From the NCBI GenBank assembly GCA_030847615.1, contig JAUMIR010000002.1, positions 200,305,809 through 200,369,808 on the forward strand: a stretch of 64,000 nucleotides of DNA, in the 5' to 3' direction. Source of the stretch: Gambelia wislizenii. Its lineage: Eukaryota > Chordata > Lepidosauria > Squamata > Crotaphytidae. Below, piece after piece: positions 49,646 through 63,198 of this stretch. Numbering within the stretch: the first letter of the stretch is position 1; each line of letters opens with the position of its first letter. The notes under the pieces are model-generated. The model was not told where the DNA came from. It did not search any database and worked only from the letters and a program-made list of their open reading frames with translations. The position numbers were made by a program, and so were the translations under genes.

Positions 49646-51000
49646 CTAAACACAAGTTAAAAACAGTTTTAAAAACACGTTTTGAAAATAATAACATACA
49701 GACGCAACACACCCCATTAAAAGCTCCATCTGCAGCAACAAATTAAAAACCACAGGCAAGCCTAAATCAGAAGGTCTTTTCCTGACAGCAGAGAGAGAGC
49801 AGGGAAAGGCCAACCAAACCTCTGGTAGAAGGGAGTTCCACAATTTAGTAGCAGCCAGTGAGGAACCTCTCTCCCATGTCCTCACCAAACATGTCTGTGA
49901 TGGTGGTGAGACGAAGAGAAATCCCTCCCCCAAAGATCTTAAAAGATCTCAGGCAGGCTGGGAGACACAGTCTTTTAGATAGCCTGGACCCAAGCCATAT
50001 AGGATTTTAATGGTCATAACCAGCACTTTGATTTCTGCCTAGAAACAGAGACTGGTAGCCAGTGGAGCTGTTTCAACAAGGGAGTTATATGCTACATACA
50101 ACCAGCCCCCATCAGCAGCCTGGCTGCAGCATTTTGGACCCAATGAAGTTTCTGAACAATATGATGGAGAAGGATATGGGAGAGAGCTTTCTCAGTTCTG
50201 GCACACACACACACCCCATTGTGGAATGCCCTCCTTTGGAGGTCCAGTTGGCATCAGTATTGGTTTCCTTCTGACGCCAAGCCAAAATATGGCCTTTTTA
50301 AACATAGCCTTTGGGACCAAATTTACTTTTACATTAATTTATGTATGTATGTATTTTATATGCCACCTTTCTCCCAAAGTGGGACCCAAGGCGGCTCACA
50401 AAAACATTAAAAATTAATACAATTGTAAAACAATTGAAAACCATCATTAAAACAATTTAAAATTATTTAAACATACCAAAGTTAAAAAATGAAAACAAAA
50501 ACAAAACAAAAACACAGATATTTCGCCTTTACAAAAAACAAAAAATGAAAAAACACCCACTAAAAAAAAGCCTCCATGGGCACAGTTACACATTAAAAGC
50601 CTGTTTACATACATGAAAAAGGGTTTTGCCTGCCAGCAAAAGGAAAGCAAGGAAGGGGCCAGCCTAGCCTCCTGCAGAAGGGAGTTCCAGAGGATCGGAA
50701 CAGCCACTAAGAAGGCTCTCTCTAGGGTCCTCACCAAGTGAGCCTGTGATGGGACCAAGAGAAAGCCTTCCCCTGAAGATCTTAGAGGCCTTGCAGATAG
50801 CCTGGCCCCAAGCTGTCTAGGGCTTTATAGGTTGTGACCAACACTTAGAATTATGCCCAGAATCTGGTAGCCAGTGAAGATGTTTTAACAAAGGAGTTAT
50901 ATGCACTCCTATAGCTGACCCCTGTTAGCATTCTGGCCGCAGCAATCTGGATCCACTGAAGTTTCGGAACAGTTTCCAAAGGCAGCCCCACGTAAATGAT
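49646..51000. mobile_element. LINE C-terminal/3' fragments of one L2-like family, three pieces
   Basis: 49646-50160 and 50335-51000 are antisense copies. Their complements read RTLERAFLVAVPILWNSLLQ and SLAATKLWNSLLPEVWLAFP, the WNSL-type C-terminus of LINE reverse transcriptases. The 3' end at 50350-50400 is the complement of a GCCTTGGGTCCCACTTTGGG-type tail. 50180-50330 is a sense piece reading ERAFSVLAHTHPIVE with later frameshifts. Heavily decayed. Confidence 0.6.
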
Positions 51001-51198
51001 TACACTGTTTTTAATTGTTGTAGCCCTTTAAGCTACTTTAACATGTTGACTTATTTATCATGATTTTAACCTAGTTAATTTTTTTTAAATCTGGAATTGT
51101 TTTAAACTGCTTATATTGTTTTATTTATATGCTGCCCAGAGGGCAGCATATAATAAATGGCAGGATGTAAATATTTTAATAAGCTAATAAAAAATTAA

Positions 51199-53083
<1,885 letters not shown>

Positions 53084-53189
53084 TAGTGGAGGATGAGGAG
53101 GTTCTGCTTGCTGAGGACACACTCAGCAACCACACAGATCTGGCAGACAGTGAACCAGTGACAAATGAAGTCCGCAAACAGTTCCTAAG
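53084..53189 (+). CDS. ABCC3: ABCC3 exon ~20: acidic linker, tandem acceptor
   Basis: 106 nt, phase 1 to 2. It encodes VEDEEVLLAEDTLSNHTDLA and DSEPVTNEVRKQFL. TLSNHTDL is diagnostic of ABCC3. The acceptor is TTGTAGTAG: using the first AG starts the exon at 53084 (Ile-Val-Glu), using the second at 53087 (Met-Glu). Both keep the frame. Confidence 0.93.
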
Positions 53190-53312
53190 GTAAACTCAGA
53201 ACCTCCTTTTAAAGGCTTGGTATTGGCCGTGGAAATCCTGCCCATTTGTCCTGTAGTTCTTCTGCTTGAAATTCATGGTTCTTTTTGTTCTCTCTTCAAA
53301 AAAAAATTGTAG

Positions 53313-53463
53313 ACAACTCAGTGTAATATCTTCAGATGGAGAATGTCCTAGCAAAATGTCAACAAAAAGAAGGGTGTGTGATAAAAAGCCACCTGAGCCT
53401 CCCCTGCCCAAAAAAGGTCCGCCTGAGAAGCTGATCCAGGCAGAAACCACTGAAACAGGCACG
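53313..53463 (+). CDS. ABCC3: ABCC3 exon ~21: basic, Pro-rich linker
   Basis: 151 nt, phase 2 to 0. The acceptor is TTGTAG|ACAACT and the donor GGCACG|GTAAGC. It encodes RQLSVISSDGE, then a Lys/Pro-rich stretch (KKPPEPPLPKKGPPEKLIQ) and ETTETGT. This part of the linker is poorly conserved between species, so only the first 11 residues anchor it. Confidence 0.9.
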
Positions 53464-53653
53464 GTAAGCAAGACTTCTTCTAAGTTGCTTTCTGACCAGT
53501 TACGGGGCATCTAGAAAAGAAGCAGATGATCAGCTGACCCACACCGGAGCACAGCCATCTGACAACTTAGACTGCTGACACACCGCAGAAATAATGCAGA
53601 CTGATGCAGTTTTAACTGCCATGGAACACTGCTATAGAATTCTGGGATTTGTA

Positions 53654-53682
53654 GCTTTGTGAGCTACTTAGTTTTCTCTTTC
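53654..53682. repeat. L1 target-site duplication, left, 29 bp
   Basis: Starts GCTTTGTGAGCTACTTAG; identical over 29 bases to 56851-56879. Confidence 0.95.
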
Positions 53683-56600
53683 TTTCTTTTTTTTTTTTTA
53701 AATAAATCTTTTTATTGTCATTTTCCACAAAATTACAATCTACACACAATATCTTATACTACAAACAAATCCAATAACAACATAGAATATACACAAACAT
53801 TTAACATTAATATAAAAAGAAAAAACTTCCAGCTCATCAGTGTTTGGGTCAGTTTACAGTATCTACTTTGGCTTCAGCTTAATACATTCAAAAGAAAAAG
53901 AAAACTAATACATTGGTGCTATAATTCTTAACTCTCCCCGGAGGAGTAAAGTTTCAGGATTCCCAGCATCTATTAGAAATCATGTCTGTGTCAGGAAAGT
54001 GATATAAGGATATTCATTACACTGTTTTACTCTGAAATCCAAAAAGTCATATATTCATTCCATTTTTTCCTCCAAAACTCAGTTACCATTTCCCATTCCT
54101 TTCTGAAATCTTCCACAGATTTATATTTGATCCAACATGTTAAGTATTCTATTTGAATCACTTCTCCCATTTTTCTCTGCCATTCTTCCTTGCAAGGAAT
54201 CTTATCCTGCCTCCAATATCTCGCGTAAACTATTCTAGCTGTAGTGGTCATATACAACATATTTTTTTTGAATTTTGAGGGGAAGTCCTCATCAAAGACA
54301 TTTAGTAAATAAAGCTCTGGTTTTAATTTGAAATCTTCCCTGAGGATTCCCCTAATCTCTTCATGTATATTATTCCAAAATTGTTTAGCCAATTTACACG
54401 TCCACCACATATGAAAGAATGAACCGTTTACATCCCCACATTTCCAACAGTTTGCTTTAACATGCTTATACATTTTTGCCAGTATCGTTGGGGTTAAATA
54501 CCAGCGATATTGCATTTTGTAGCAATTCTCTCTTAATTCAGTATTAATAGAAAAACTCATATTCTTTTTCCACAGGGTTTCCCACTCCTCCATTGAAATA
54601 CTTCGCCCCACATTTCTGGACCATTTTATCATGTATTCCTTCACTGTTTCCTGTTCTGATTCCAGTTTCAACAACAGTTTATAAGCCCCTGATATCTTAA
54701 TCCCCTTATGATCTGCAAACAGAAGGTCTAGTTCAGTTTTTAAATTTTCCACCCCTGTCTCCTTATTATCTATTTTGAACCTCTCTAGAAGTTGGCGATG
54801 TTGAAACCAGGTGCATTTTATCTGATCCTGTTCTAGTTCTTCCTTAGTTTTAAACCTACACCCCGTTTGTTGAGCAAGTAGCAATTCATTATATGTCCAC
54901 CAATTTTCTTTATGGATCATTTCCGTTCTCCTAAATGCCTCCTGTGGGGACACCCACAAAGGCAGCTTAATATAGATCTGTGCCTTGATCTTTTTCCAGA
55001 TTCTAAGGAGAGATTTTCTAATAAAATGATCATTAAAGTTCCTGTCCATTTTCTCTTTGCCATACCACAGGTATGCATGAAATCCAAATTTCATACCAAC
55101 GCCTTCCAGCGTCAATAGCTTATTGTCTTTCAATATAAACCAGTCATATAGCCAGCTGATAGCACTTGCTTGATAGTATAGCTTTAAGTTTGGTAGGCCC
55201 AGCCCGCCTCTCCCCTTTTCCTCTTGTAATGATTTGTATCTTATTCTCGGTTTTTTGCCTTGCCAAATAAATTTTGTTATATCTTTGTTCCAGATTTTAA
55301 AGAGATTGTCATTTAGTACTATAGGGAGATTTTGGAATAAATAGATCATCTTTGGTAACACTGTCATTTTCACCGCAGCTATTCTTCCTAGAAGAGATAG
55401 ATTTAAATATTTCCAATTTTCCATATCTTTTTTGATTTCTGACCATTTCTTTTTGTAATTGTTATCAACAAGATCCATATTGTTTTTTGTAATTATGATT
55501 CCCAAGTATCTGATTTTCTTCTCTACTTTATAACTCGTAAGCGCTTTGAGTATATCTTCTTCTTTTTTATCCATATTCTTAGTTAGTAATGTGGTTTTCT
55601 CTTTATTTATTCTAATACCAGACAGTTTTCCAAATTCTTCCAATATTCTCTGTAGTGGTAACGTGGATTTCAGTGGGTCCTCTAGATAGATTGCAAGATC
55701 GTCTGCATAGGCACTGATTTTATATATTTGATTTTTAATTCTAACTCCTTGAACCTCTGTTTCTGTTCTAATCTTGTTGCATAACACTTCCAGGACCATG
55801 ATAAAGAGCAGTGAGGAGAGAGGGCAACCTTGTCTCACCCCCTTCTCCAAACTTATGGGCTTTGTTTTTTGACCGTTGATTATAATTTGTGCTGTCTGTT
55901 TCTTGTATATGGCTTTGATTGCATTCAAATATTGATCTCCTATTTCTACTTTCTCTAACAATTGAAACATGAAGTTCCAATTAACGCTGTCGAAGGCCCT
56001 TTCTGCATCTAATGCTATCATGCTAAATTTTTTATCTGGTTGTTTATCGAAGTATTCAATAAGGTTTAATATCCTCCTAATGTTATTACTTATATGTCTA
56101 TTTGGAAGAAAGCCCGTCTGATCTTTATCTATCCATTCAACTAATACCTTCTTTAATCTTTCAGCCAGGATATTTGTGAAGATTTTATAATCAGTGTTCA
56201 AGAGTGAGATCGGTCTGTAACTCCGCCACGATGATGGCATTTCTCCACCCATTAATATATTATTCAAAGTTTTTGTTAATGGGATCTTCAACATCTCCGC
56301 AAAGGTCTTATAAAAGTTTGAAGTAAATCCATCAGGGCCTGGAGTCTTGTTTATCTTTAAAGAGTTAATAGCGTTCTCAACTTCTGCTACTGTGATCAAT
56401 CTGTTTAGATCTCCTCTTTGAGTCTCAGTCATTTTGCTAATATATTGTTGAGTCAAGTAGTCATTTATCATGGATTGATTTCTTTCTTCTCTCAGAGGCG
56501 CCTTATATAGCTCTCTAAAGTGTCCTTGAAAAGCACTTTTTATTTTTTCTTGTCTTGTTTGCACAATCCCTTTCTCCTTAATTTTCAGAATTTGCCTTTT

Positions 56601-56850
56601 TTCTTGTTCCTTTCTTAATTTGTAGGCTAACCACTTTCCAATCTTATTGCCATGTTCATAGTAGTTTTGTTTAACATATCTCATCTTTCTTTCTATCTCT
56701 TCTGCCATTTCTATCTTCATTTGTTCCTGTATTATCTCTAATTCATTTTTTAGTTCTTTGTTTAACGGATCATTCTTATGTTGCTTCTCTTTTTGTGTTA
56801 ATGCTTGTTGTAATCTCTTCATTTTTTCCTTCTTCATTTTGTTGTTTGTT
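53683..56850 (-). mobile_element. Recent L1 LINE insertion, antisense, 5'-truncated in ORF2
   Basis: 3168 bp between exact 29-bp direct repeats. The poly-A tail appears as the T-run at 53687-53699. The insert holds the 3' UTR and a 936-codon open part of ORF2. It belongs to a different subfamily from the L1 at 27.9 kb. It lies in intron 21 and inside an older MITE. Confidence 0.95.
54027..56837 (-). pseudogene. L1 ORF2p fragment: reverse transcriptase to C-terminus, 936 codons
   Basis: The endonuclease is missing by 5' truncation. The open frame has [63 protein letters not shown], the catalytic YADD in KISAYADDLAIY, and the CWKCGDVNGSFFHMWWTC knuckle. Between GEMPSSW and RSYRPIS, about 18 residues are absent compared with the L1 at 28.9-32.7 kb. 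That removes in frame the first conserved RT block (the ALILKEGKD region), at 56210-56240. The rest has no stop or frameshift. Confidence 0.93.
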
Positions 56851-56879
56851 GCTTTGTGAGCTACTTAGTTTTCTCTTTC
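56851..56879. repeat. L1 target-site duplication, right, 29 bp
   Basis: Exact copy of 53654-53682. Confidence 0.95.
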
Positions 56880-56987
56880 ATAGAGCTCTGGTGCCACAAC
56901 AAATACAAATCCTAGGAGTCCATAGGGTGGAACCATGATAGTTAAAGCAGTGTCAAGCTTCTTTATTTCAGCAGTGTGTCAGCAGCC

Positions 56988-58105
56988 TTAGAAAGGGATT
57001 TTCAGATTGTCCCCAAAGTTCATGAAATACAAAGTAAGATGAAAGAATGAAAGACTTGGCTTGTAAAATTACTACACCTTTTAAAATTACAGTGGTCCCT
57101 TACTTCAAGGACCACTAGCAACTCAGTTCATGCTGCTCCCTCTCATCAAATAGCACAAAACAGACTGAAAGAACTGCAGAAGGACAAGGAATTAGACCAT
57201 ATAGACTTATGTAAGACCCTAAGCCAAGATGTGAGGAACATCCAGACCTCCAGATGTTGTTGGACTGCATCTCCCATCTGCCTTAGCCTACATAGTTTAT
57301 GGTGAAGGATGGTGGGAATTCAGTCAACATCTTGTAGACTGCACATTGTTCAATTCTGCCTTAAGCAAATAAAGAAGAAGCATAGAAGCATCATGTGATG
57401 GAGTAGTCAAAAACAGTGCACTTCTGCCCATCAGCAGGATCTCCAGATGGGTCTCCTTAGGTGTGGAACATGGTAGACTTGATGGGCCTAGCACCACAGT
57501 TAACAACTTCTGCTTTGTATGATACATTGTTATCATACAGAGGATCAAGATGTGCTCACAAACTCCAGAAGAAACCTAGATTTACCACGTGGTTTTTGGT
57601 GGTATGGGGGTACATTCTGGGACATTATATCATGTGTGGTAGAAGAATCATAGCTACTGTTATATTATGAGTGAGATAAAAATGCATCTGTTACAGATGG
57701 GTATACTGGGGTGCTACTTGGTGCTTATTGATTGTTTGTGACAAGAATATAAATGCTGTGGTTTTTCTTTTTTAATTTGTTAGGATGCAATAGAATCTTT
57801 TGTGCCTAGACTGAGCAAATATGACTACTCTCTGACTATATATACTGTATACTGTTTCTCTTTCTACAGTCATTCTGTATGTGTTTGATATGGTGCCTCC
57901 ATTTTGGATATCTTTTCATGATAACCATATTTTCTTGTCTTAATTTTTTTCTGAATATGTCCCTGTAGGATTTCATAGTGGTGATTTCACATTTCCTAAC
58001 TCACTGGACAAGTTCTGCTTCTGTTAAGTTGCTTGTATTTCTGTGCAACCCGGGCTTCAATTCTGTAATCTAAAGAAATCCACTTTGTTTTATATCAAAC
58101 TGCAG
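56988..58105. other. End of intron 21, little recognised
   Basis: 57240-57340 may be a decayed palindromic MITE ('CCTCCAGATGTTGTTGGACTG'). Otherwise plain intron. Confidence 0.4.
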
Positions 58106-58313
58106 GTCAAACTTACTGTTTTCTGGCAATACATGAAGGCAGTTGGCCCCATAGTTTCTTTATTTATATGTTTCTTGTACTGCTGTCAAAATGCTGCTTC
58201 AATTGGGGCCAATGTTTGGCTCAGTGACTGGACCAATGAACCTGTGATAAATGGTACTCAACACAATGTGCACATGCGAGTTGGAGTCTATGCTGCCCTG
58301 GGTCTCTTGCAAG
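58106..58313 (+). CDS. ABCC3: ABCC3 exon ~22: first helix of TMD2
   Basis: 208 nt, phase 0 to 1. The acceptor is CTGCAG|GTCAAA and the donor TGCAAG|GTAAGT. It encodes VKLTVFWQYMKAVGPIVSLF, then the membrane helix and ASIGANVWLSDWTNEPVING. NGT in VINGTQ is a potential N-glycosylation site in the first extracellular loop of TMD2, a position glycosylated in several MRPs. Confidence 0.96.
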
Positions 58314-58335
58314 GTAAGTGTGTTGTTTGCTATTA

Positions 58336-58962
58336 GGCTTGTCTATACAAAGCTATACAAAGCTATAGAATGTGGATTGATGTGCACTAATGCCAATTCG
58401 CAGCAGCTTTCATTTGTCTCAGTGATTTTTTTTTTGCAAGATTGCAGGTATGTGAAGCTATCTGCATTCATTGTTCAAACAGGCATGCCTGGGAATCAAG
58501 ATGGCAGGCCTGAGTGAATTATTCACATTTTTATTCCCACCAATTGTTGCTGCTGAACAGTATTTTTTAAAGCATATCCAAGATGCAAAAGTGTGATATT
58601 CCACTTAAGCAAACATAAAAAAGGCTGTTTCATCACCTTAGCGCACAGTCGCTACAGCGAAAATCCAACATGGTGTTTCGGGTCACTTGCCTTGTCAACA
58701 AGTTCCACCCCCTGTGCACATCCGACCAATCAGATTTCCACTTCTACTCTTATGGGGAATGTGCATCAAAGTGAATTGGTTGTCTCAACGAGCAAGAATG
58801 TGCATTTCCTTCAGAGGTTTTTTTTTTTTTTAATGGACCACAATAGTGAGTATTTGGCATTTCCCTCCCCCACTTCCAAATATGGCAGATTGATGTGGGA
58901 TCTTATTTAGACAAATCGTATTTTCGAATTCTATGAAGAGTATTTTGGTCGTATAGGCAACC
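58336..58962 (+). mobile_element. ~0.6 kb TIR element family, copy F
   Basis: The left end is GGCTTGTCTATACAAAG and the complement of the right end GGTTGCCTATACGACC. It shares 'GCCAATTCGCAGCAGC', 'AATCAAGATGGCAGGCCTGA' and the CCAATCAG box (58726-58733) with the family. 627 bp, starting only 22 bases after the exon 22 donor. Non-coding. Confidence 0.85.
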
Positions 58963-59194
58963 TCATTGTTTCTCCTCCTTTTGCCCACTGTGGTCACTTT
59001 CACATTTTGTGCTCCTCAACAAAAGAATACAAATTCAAATATATCATTGGTATGGTATTTGATAGTGGTCTGTGTGGTAGGCTATGGGCTTTCTCAGGTG
59101 ATTTGTCTATGAAACCATTATAGTAAAATAACAGAGGAGAATATTATATAGCCCAGGGTTTCACTGTTGCTCACTATTGTGGTCCTAAGGCCCT

Positions 59195-59365
59195 TCCACG
59201 CTACACAATTACAGTATAATGATTCCACTTTAACTGCCATGTCTGTATCCTGGGGAATACTGAGTTTTGTAGTTTGGTCGGGCCATAGAGTTCTCTGGCT
59301 GAGATTTGCAAATCCTAGGATTCCACAGTATGGAACCATGGCAGTCAGTGCTATAATAATCTAGT
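59195..59365. mobile_element. Palindromic MITE
   Basis: 'CCACTTTAACTGCCATGTCTG' on the left and 'ATGGAACCATGGCAGTCAGTG' on the right are inverted, as are GAGTTTTGTAG and TTTGCAAATCCTAGG-type inner text. Same family as the MITE at 53571-56985. Confidence 0.65.
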
Positions 59366-59520
59366 ATCAAAGGTGTCATTGTGGTTGCAATAGAAACTGC
59401 AAAGAATGCTTGGCTGTGTTAATGGTTTTCCTCCCATATAACCATATAAATTTTATCAGATTGTGGCAGGTTACAGTCCTGACTTGTAAATGGAGGCCTT
59501 TCCTATCTCCTCACATTGTA

Positions 59521-59750
59521 CGGTGGGCCCTTGGTGTCTGCTGAGGTTTGGCTCCAGGACACACACACACGGATACCAAAATCAGTGGATGCTCAAGTCC
59601 CATTATATACAGTGGCATAGTAAAATGGTGCCCCTCATATAAAATAGCAAAATCAAGGCTTGTTTCTTGGAATTTTAAGAAATAAATATTTTCAAGCCAT
59701 GGCTAGTAGAATCCGTGGATACCAAATCCGTGGATACAGAGGGCTGATTG
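59521..59750. mobile_element. Tigger-like MITE, copy 6
   Basis: CGGTGGGCCCTTGGTGTC at the left and ACAGAGGGCTGATTG at the right, flanked by TA on both sides. The interior is 'GATGCTCAAGTCCCATTAT' and 'GTGGATACCAAATCCGTGG'. Confidence 0.82.
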
Positions 59751-60095
59751 TAATAACAATGACAAACATAAAGAGTGGTTGTGGTCTGCAAAAGACAAAG
59801 AGTCCTCAAGGCAACAGTGCTGAAGAACCACACGTTTATGCAAACCTTTTCATGATGAACTACGATGGTTATTTCCATAACCGGAATCCCTTCATTGATC
59901 CCTGTAACTACCATAGTGCTTCAATCATAACTACATTTTACCTTATAATTAAATGTTAGGTTCCTATATAATAAATGGGGACGTTTACATTGCTGCTTAA
60001 GCAAACAAAGGTTGTAGGGCTGTTCTTGATAATGGGACTACTGTATATATGAATGGGACACTTACTGTGTGTATTTCTCTGTTTTTTGCAAATAG

Positions 60096-60406
60096 GGCTT
60101 CTTGTGCTGATCTCCTCTTTTACCTTGGCAATGGGAGGCATTAGAGCAGCTCGCTCTCTCCATGCAGGATTGTTGGAAAACAAGCTTCACACTCCACAGT
60201 CATTCTATGACACGACTCCAACAGGCCGGATCATCAACCGCTTCTCTAAGGACATCTATGTGATTGATGAAGTGATTCCACCAACCATCTTGATGTTCCT
60301 CGGAACCTTCTTTACCTCCTTGTCAACAATGATTGTCATTATGGCAAGCACCCCACTCTTTGCAGTGGTCATTATACCTCTTGCAATCCTGTACTTCTTT
60401 GCTCAG
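60096..60406 (+). CDS. ABCC3: ABCC3 exon ~23: TMD2 helices and intracellular loop
   Basis: 311 nt, phase 1 to 0. The acceptor is AAATAG|GGCTTC and the donor GCTCAG|GTAACA. It encodes GGIRAARSLHAGLLENKLHT, TPTGRIINRFSKDIYVIDEV, a strongly conserved MRP loop, and two membrane helices ending LAILYFFAQ. The next exon (RFY... in mammals) was not found before 64000. Confidence 0.96.
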
Positions 60407-61198
60407 GTAACAGGGATTGGTTTTGCCCATCACTTTATTGAACTTGTTTAAACTGTTCTTTTGTCAAATTCTACATGGGTAGTGTGGTCCTTCTCTGAAT
60501 ATTACTGCCTGGAACCAGAATTTTCAGGCACTTAATATGTATATTTACACTGGATGTGAATTCTTCTGAGTGTAAAAATTTATCCTTTCCTTGGAAGGGG
60601 CTCTGCTATATTTTATGCAGAGTAGGCTGATCCACAATCACGTTGTTACTGTGATAATATGTGGTGCTTCTCCACATGACTCACAATAAATTTTTGCTAC
60701 TTTTTATTTGTTAAAATAATTGCAGACTGCCTTTCAGCCATAAGGCCCTCAAAGTAGTATACAAAAGAAATATTTAAATTATTTAGAACACACAAAAAAT
60801 AAAACAACAGTTCACTAAAAAATCTCCAGAAGACTAAAACCAATTGTCAGCCCTTCAAAAAAGAGAAACAACAAAAAGCCAACCAACAGTCAGAAGAACA
60901 GGAGTACCTTTTCTTTCTACTGGAGCTAAACAATGGAAGTGCTTATGGAGTTCCATAAACTGAGTGTTTATAGGCAAGGGAAGAAGAACTGGGGGACAAG
61001 AACTAGGAGCCATAAGACAGGAAAGGTGGTTGGTTCATCAGCAGCCTTGTGGCAGTCTTTCATGTGGATGCTGAGTAAGGGTGTACATTTTAATGAATTT
61101 TATTGTCACAGGAAAGAACAAATAATTTTGTCCTTTTCAATCTTGCTGTGAAAAGGTCCCCCAAAAGTGTGCAGTTTTAGAAAACTATTTCCAGTTTA
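60407..61198. other. Intron 23, with a decayed LINE tail
   Basis: 60715-60960 resembles the antisense L2-like LINE 3' end ('GCAGACTGCCTTTCAGCC', 'TGGAGTTCCATAAACTGAG'). Nothing else was seen. Confidence 0.4.
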
Positions 61199-61319
61199 GG
61201 ACTTATTAGGCACACAAAAAGGCGCATTTTTGTATGTGCAGAAAATAGCATTTTCTTCACAGAAAACATAATTTTCTGCACATACAAAAAAACCATGTGC
61301 AATTTTTTCTAAGTCCTCA
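61199..61319. repeat. Palindromic element with perfect 20-bp inner stem
   Basis: TTTTTGTATGTGCAGAAAAT at 61227-61246 is the exact inverted copy of 61271-61290, loop 24 bases. The outer text TAGGACTTA and TAAGTCCTCA also pairs, so the whole 120 bp looks like a small foldback MITE. Confidence 0.65.
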
Positions 61320-61566
61320 TCTCCAATTTCTCATCCCTCTAGTGTCCTCCTTGTCAGAGTGTCTCAAGCAGACTCATTTTTCCTCACTCGTTTGAATATT
61401 TTTTAATATTCTTTTCATCACTGTTACTGAATCTTTCACACTACTGCCTGCATGTTTTCTAACTGGCCTCCCTTTTTAATTTCTTCTTGATTTTTCACAT
61501 ATTAATTAAAATTTAAAAACACAGGTAAACAGGAGCATAAATTTTGCAAGAAAAACATATGTTCTT

Positions 61567-61815
61567 TGTTGTTGTTGCTGCTGCTGCTGCTGCTGCTGTT
61601 GTTGTTACGTGCCTTCAAGTCCAGTCCAACATATGATGATCCTGTCATAGGATTTTCTTAGAAGAATTTATTCAGAGGAAGTTTGCCACTTCTTAGGACG
61701 AGAGAGTGTAACTTGTCCGAGATCACCCACTGGGTTTCCATGGCTGAGTGGAGATTCACACCCTGGTCTCCTTGAGTCCTGGTCCAAAATTACATACACC
61801 ATGGTGGCTCTTTCT
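61567..61815 (-). mobile_element. tRNA-derived SINE, antisense, with (CTG)7 in its tail
   Basis: The complement has the SINE body ('CATGGAAACCCAGTGGG', then 'TTGGACTGGACTTGAAGGC') and an (AAC)n tail. In the + strand the tail reads GTT repeats interrupted by seven CTG units at 61578-61598. Confidence 0.72.
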
Positions 61816-63089
61816 TAAACATATATTTTAAGGGAAGTTTATTTCCCCTTTATTTCCCCTTAATTCACATGCTACAGTCTATCAATTTCTCTGGCTTTCT
61901 CTGGTGATTATAAAATATAATAAAATAACCCATGCCATCCAGTAGTCTAATACCTTCAAAGTTCTGATAAATCCAGGTTTGTTTTAATCACTATTAAATA
62001 CCAGAGCTGATTTTGACATACACACACATACATATACATATACAGTATATAGATACACATACACACAGACATTCCCTTCTGTCCCCAAAGTAGCGACTAT
62101 TTCAGTTAGTGTACTCATTCATCTAAGAGTGCTTGCAAATGGACAGCTCTCAGTGCTATCTATCAAGTCAAGATGTTGAGCAACTATTCTGTCTTTTCTT
62201 CCTTAATGGATTTTCTTTGATTTAAAAAAAAATGGAAGAGGCTGTGGAAAACCTTGGGGAGGTTGTTTACAAATGTAAGGTCATGACATCTGGACTCCCA
62301 TAAAGTTTGGAGAATGAAGAAGGTCAGTTGCACATTAGGAAGGACTCTGAACAGACAATTTGTGAGAAAATACTGCTGGAGACAAACAGTGAATATGGAC
62401 TTTCCTAAGGCTGCCAGCTACATGTGGATATTTGTAATTGATTAATAGCTTCTCTTTTAAGCAATTACTTAACCAATTGAAATGACACAGTATACTCTTT
62501 GAATACATTTTTCTGTCCACCTTTAAATTACATAGACTAGTCATTTAAAAACCCATTTTAAAAGCATTACCTAAATCAAGACAAGCATGTTTCCAGCTCA
62601 GATTAATATATTTGTTGAATTAATAGATCCATTCGACCAATTAATCAGTTCTTTGTGGAACATTAGAGGTGCTTTCACACAAAAGGTTGGATGGTTTATT
62701 GCATTTCATTTTTCCTTCTCACATACTGTATAAAGAAATTACATCTTGTCATGTTTCCTGAGAGCTCTCATTTTCTAACAGAAGGGGCAGGGAGAGGGCA
62801 CCTTCCAAAACAGGAAGTGATATCACATTGTTTTTGCAACAGGGAAAGCTTAATGGGAAAAGTTCAAGAAGGATTTCCTGATCCTCTCTACCCACCCTCT
62901 AGCAAGGAGAGTAGCTTAGTGGAGTGTGTGGCCTTTTTTGAGATGAAGCTCAAGCCCAAGACCTGGATACTAGTGCTGTTGCCCTCTTTGCTATCTTCTT
63001 GACAAGCCTCCCCTTGTGTTGTGATACAATTCTTCCTTCAGTTATCCCATGGCCATGGAGAACAGTCTGCATTTTCATATTAAAAACTC
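61816..63089. other. Intron 23, nothing recognised
   Basis: Contains a (CA/TA)n microsatellite at ~62018-62068. No exon or named element. Confidence 0.4.
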
Positions 63090-63198
63090 AGTCCAGAGGA
63101 CCAGGTGGCAGATATTGCAAGAAAATGATGAGGAGCTACATGACAGGGGGTTGGACGGGATGGCTGTTGTGGTTTCTTCCAGATCTATGATTCTATGG
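63090..63198 (+). mobile_element. CR1 LINE 3'-terminal fragment
   Basis: 'GGGGGTTGGACGGGATGGCTG' followed by CCAGATCTATGATTCTATGG matches the last ~100 bp of the other CR1 ends. Confidence 0.75.

Larger units (their letters stand above)
53571..56985. mobile_element. Palindromic MITE split by an L1
   Basis: The left piece starts ACTGCTGACACACCGCAGAAAT and the right piece ends ATTTCAGCAGTGTGTCAGCAG, inverted copies. Inner text 'TTTAACTGCCATGGAACACTG' and 'GGAACCATGATAGTTAAAGC' is also inverted. A relative is at 59195-59365. The L1 (53683-56850) lies near its centre. Confidence 0.75.
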
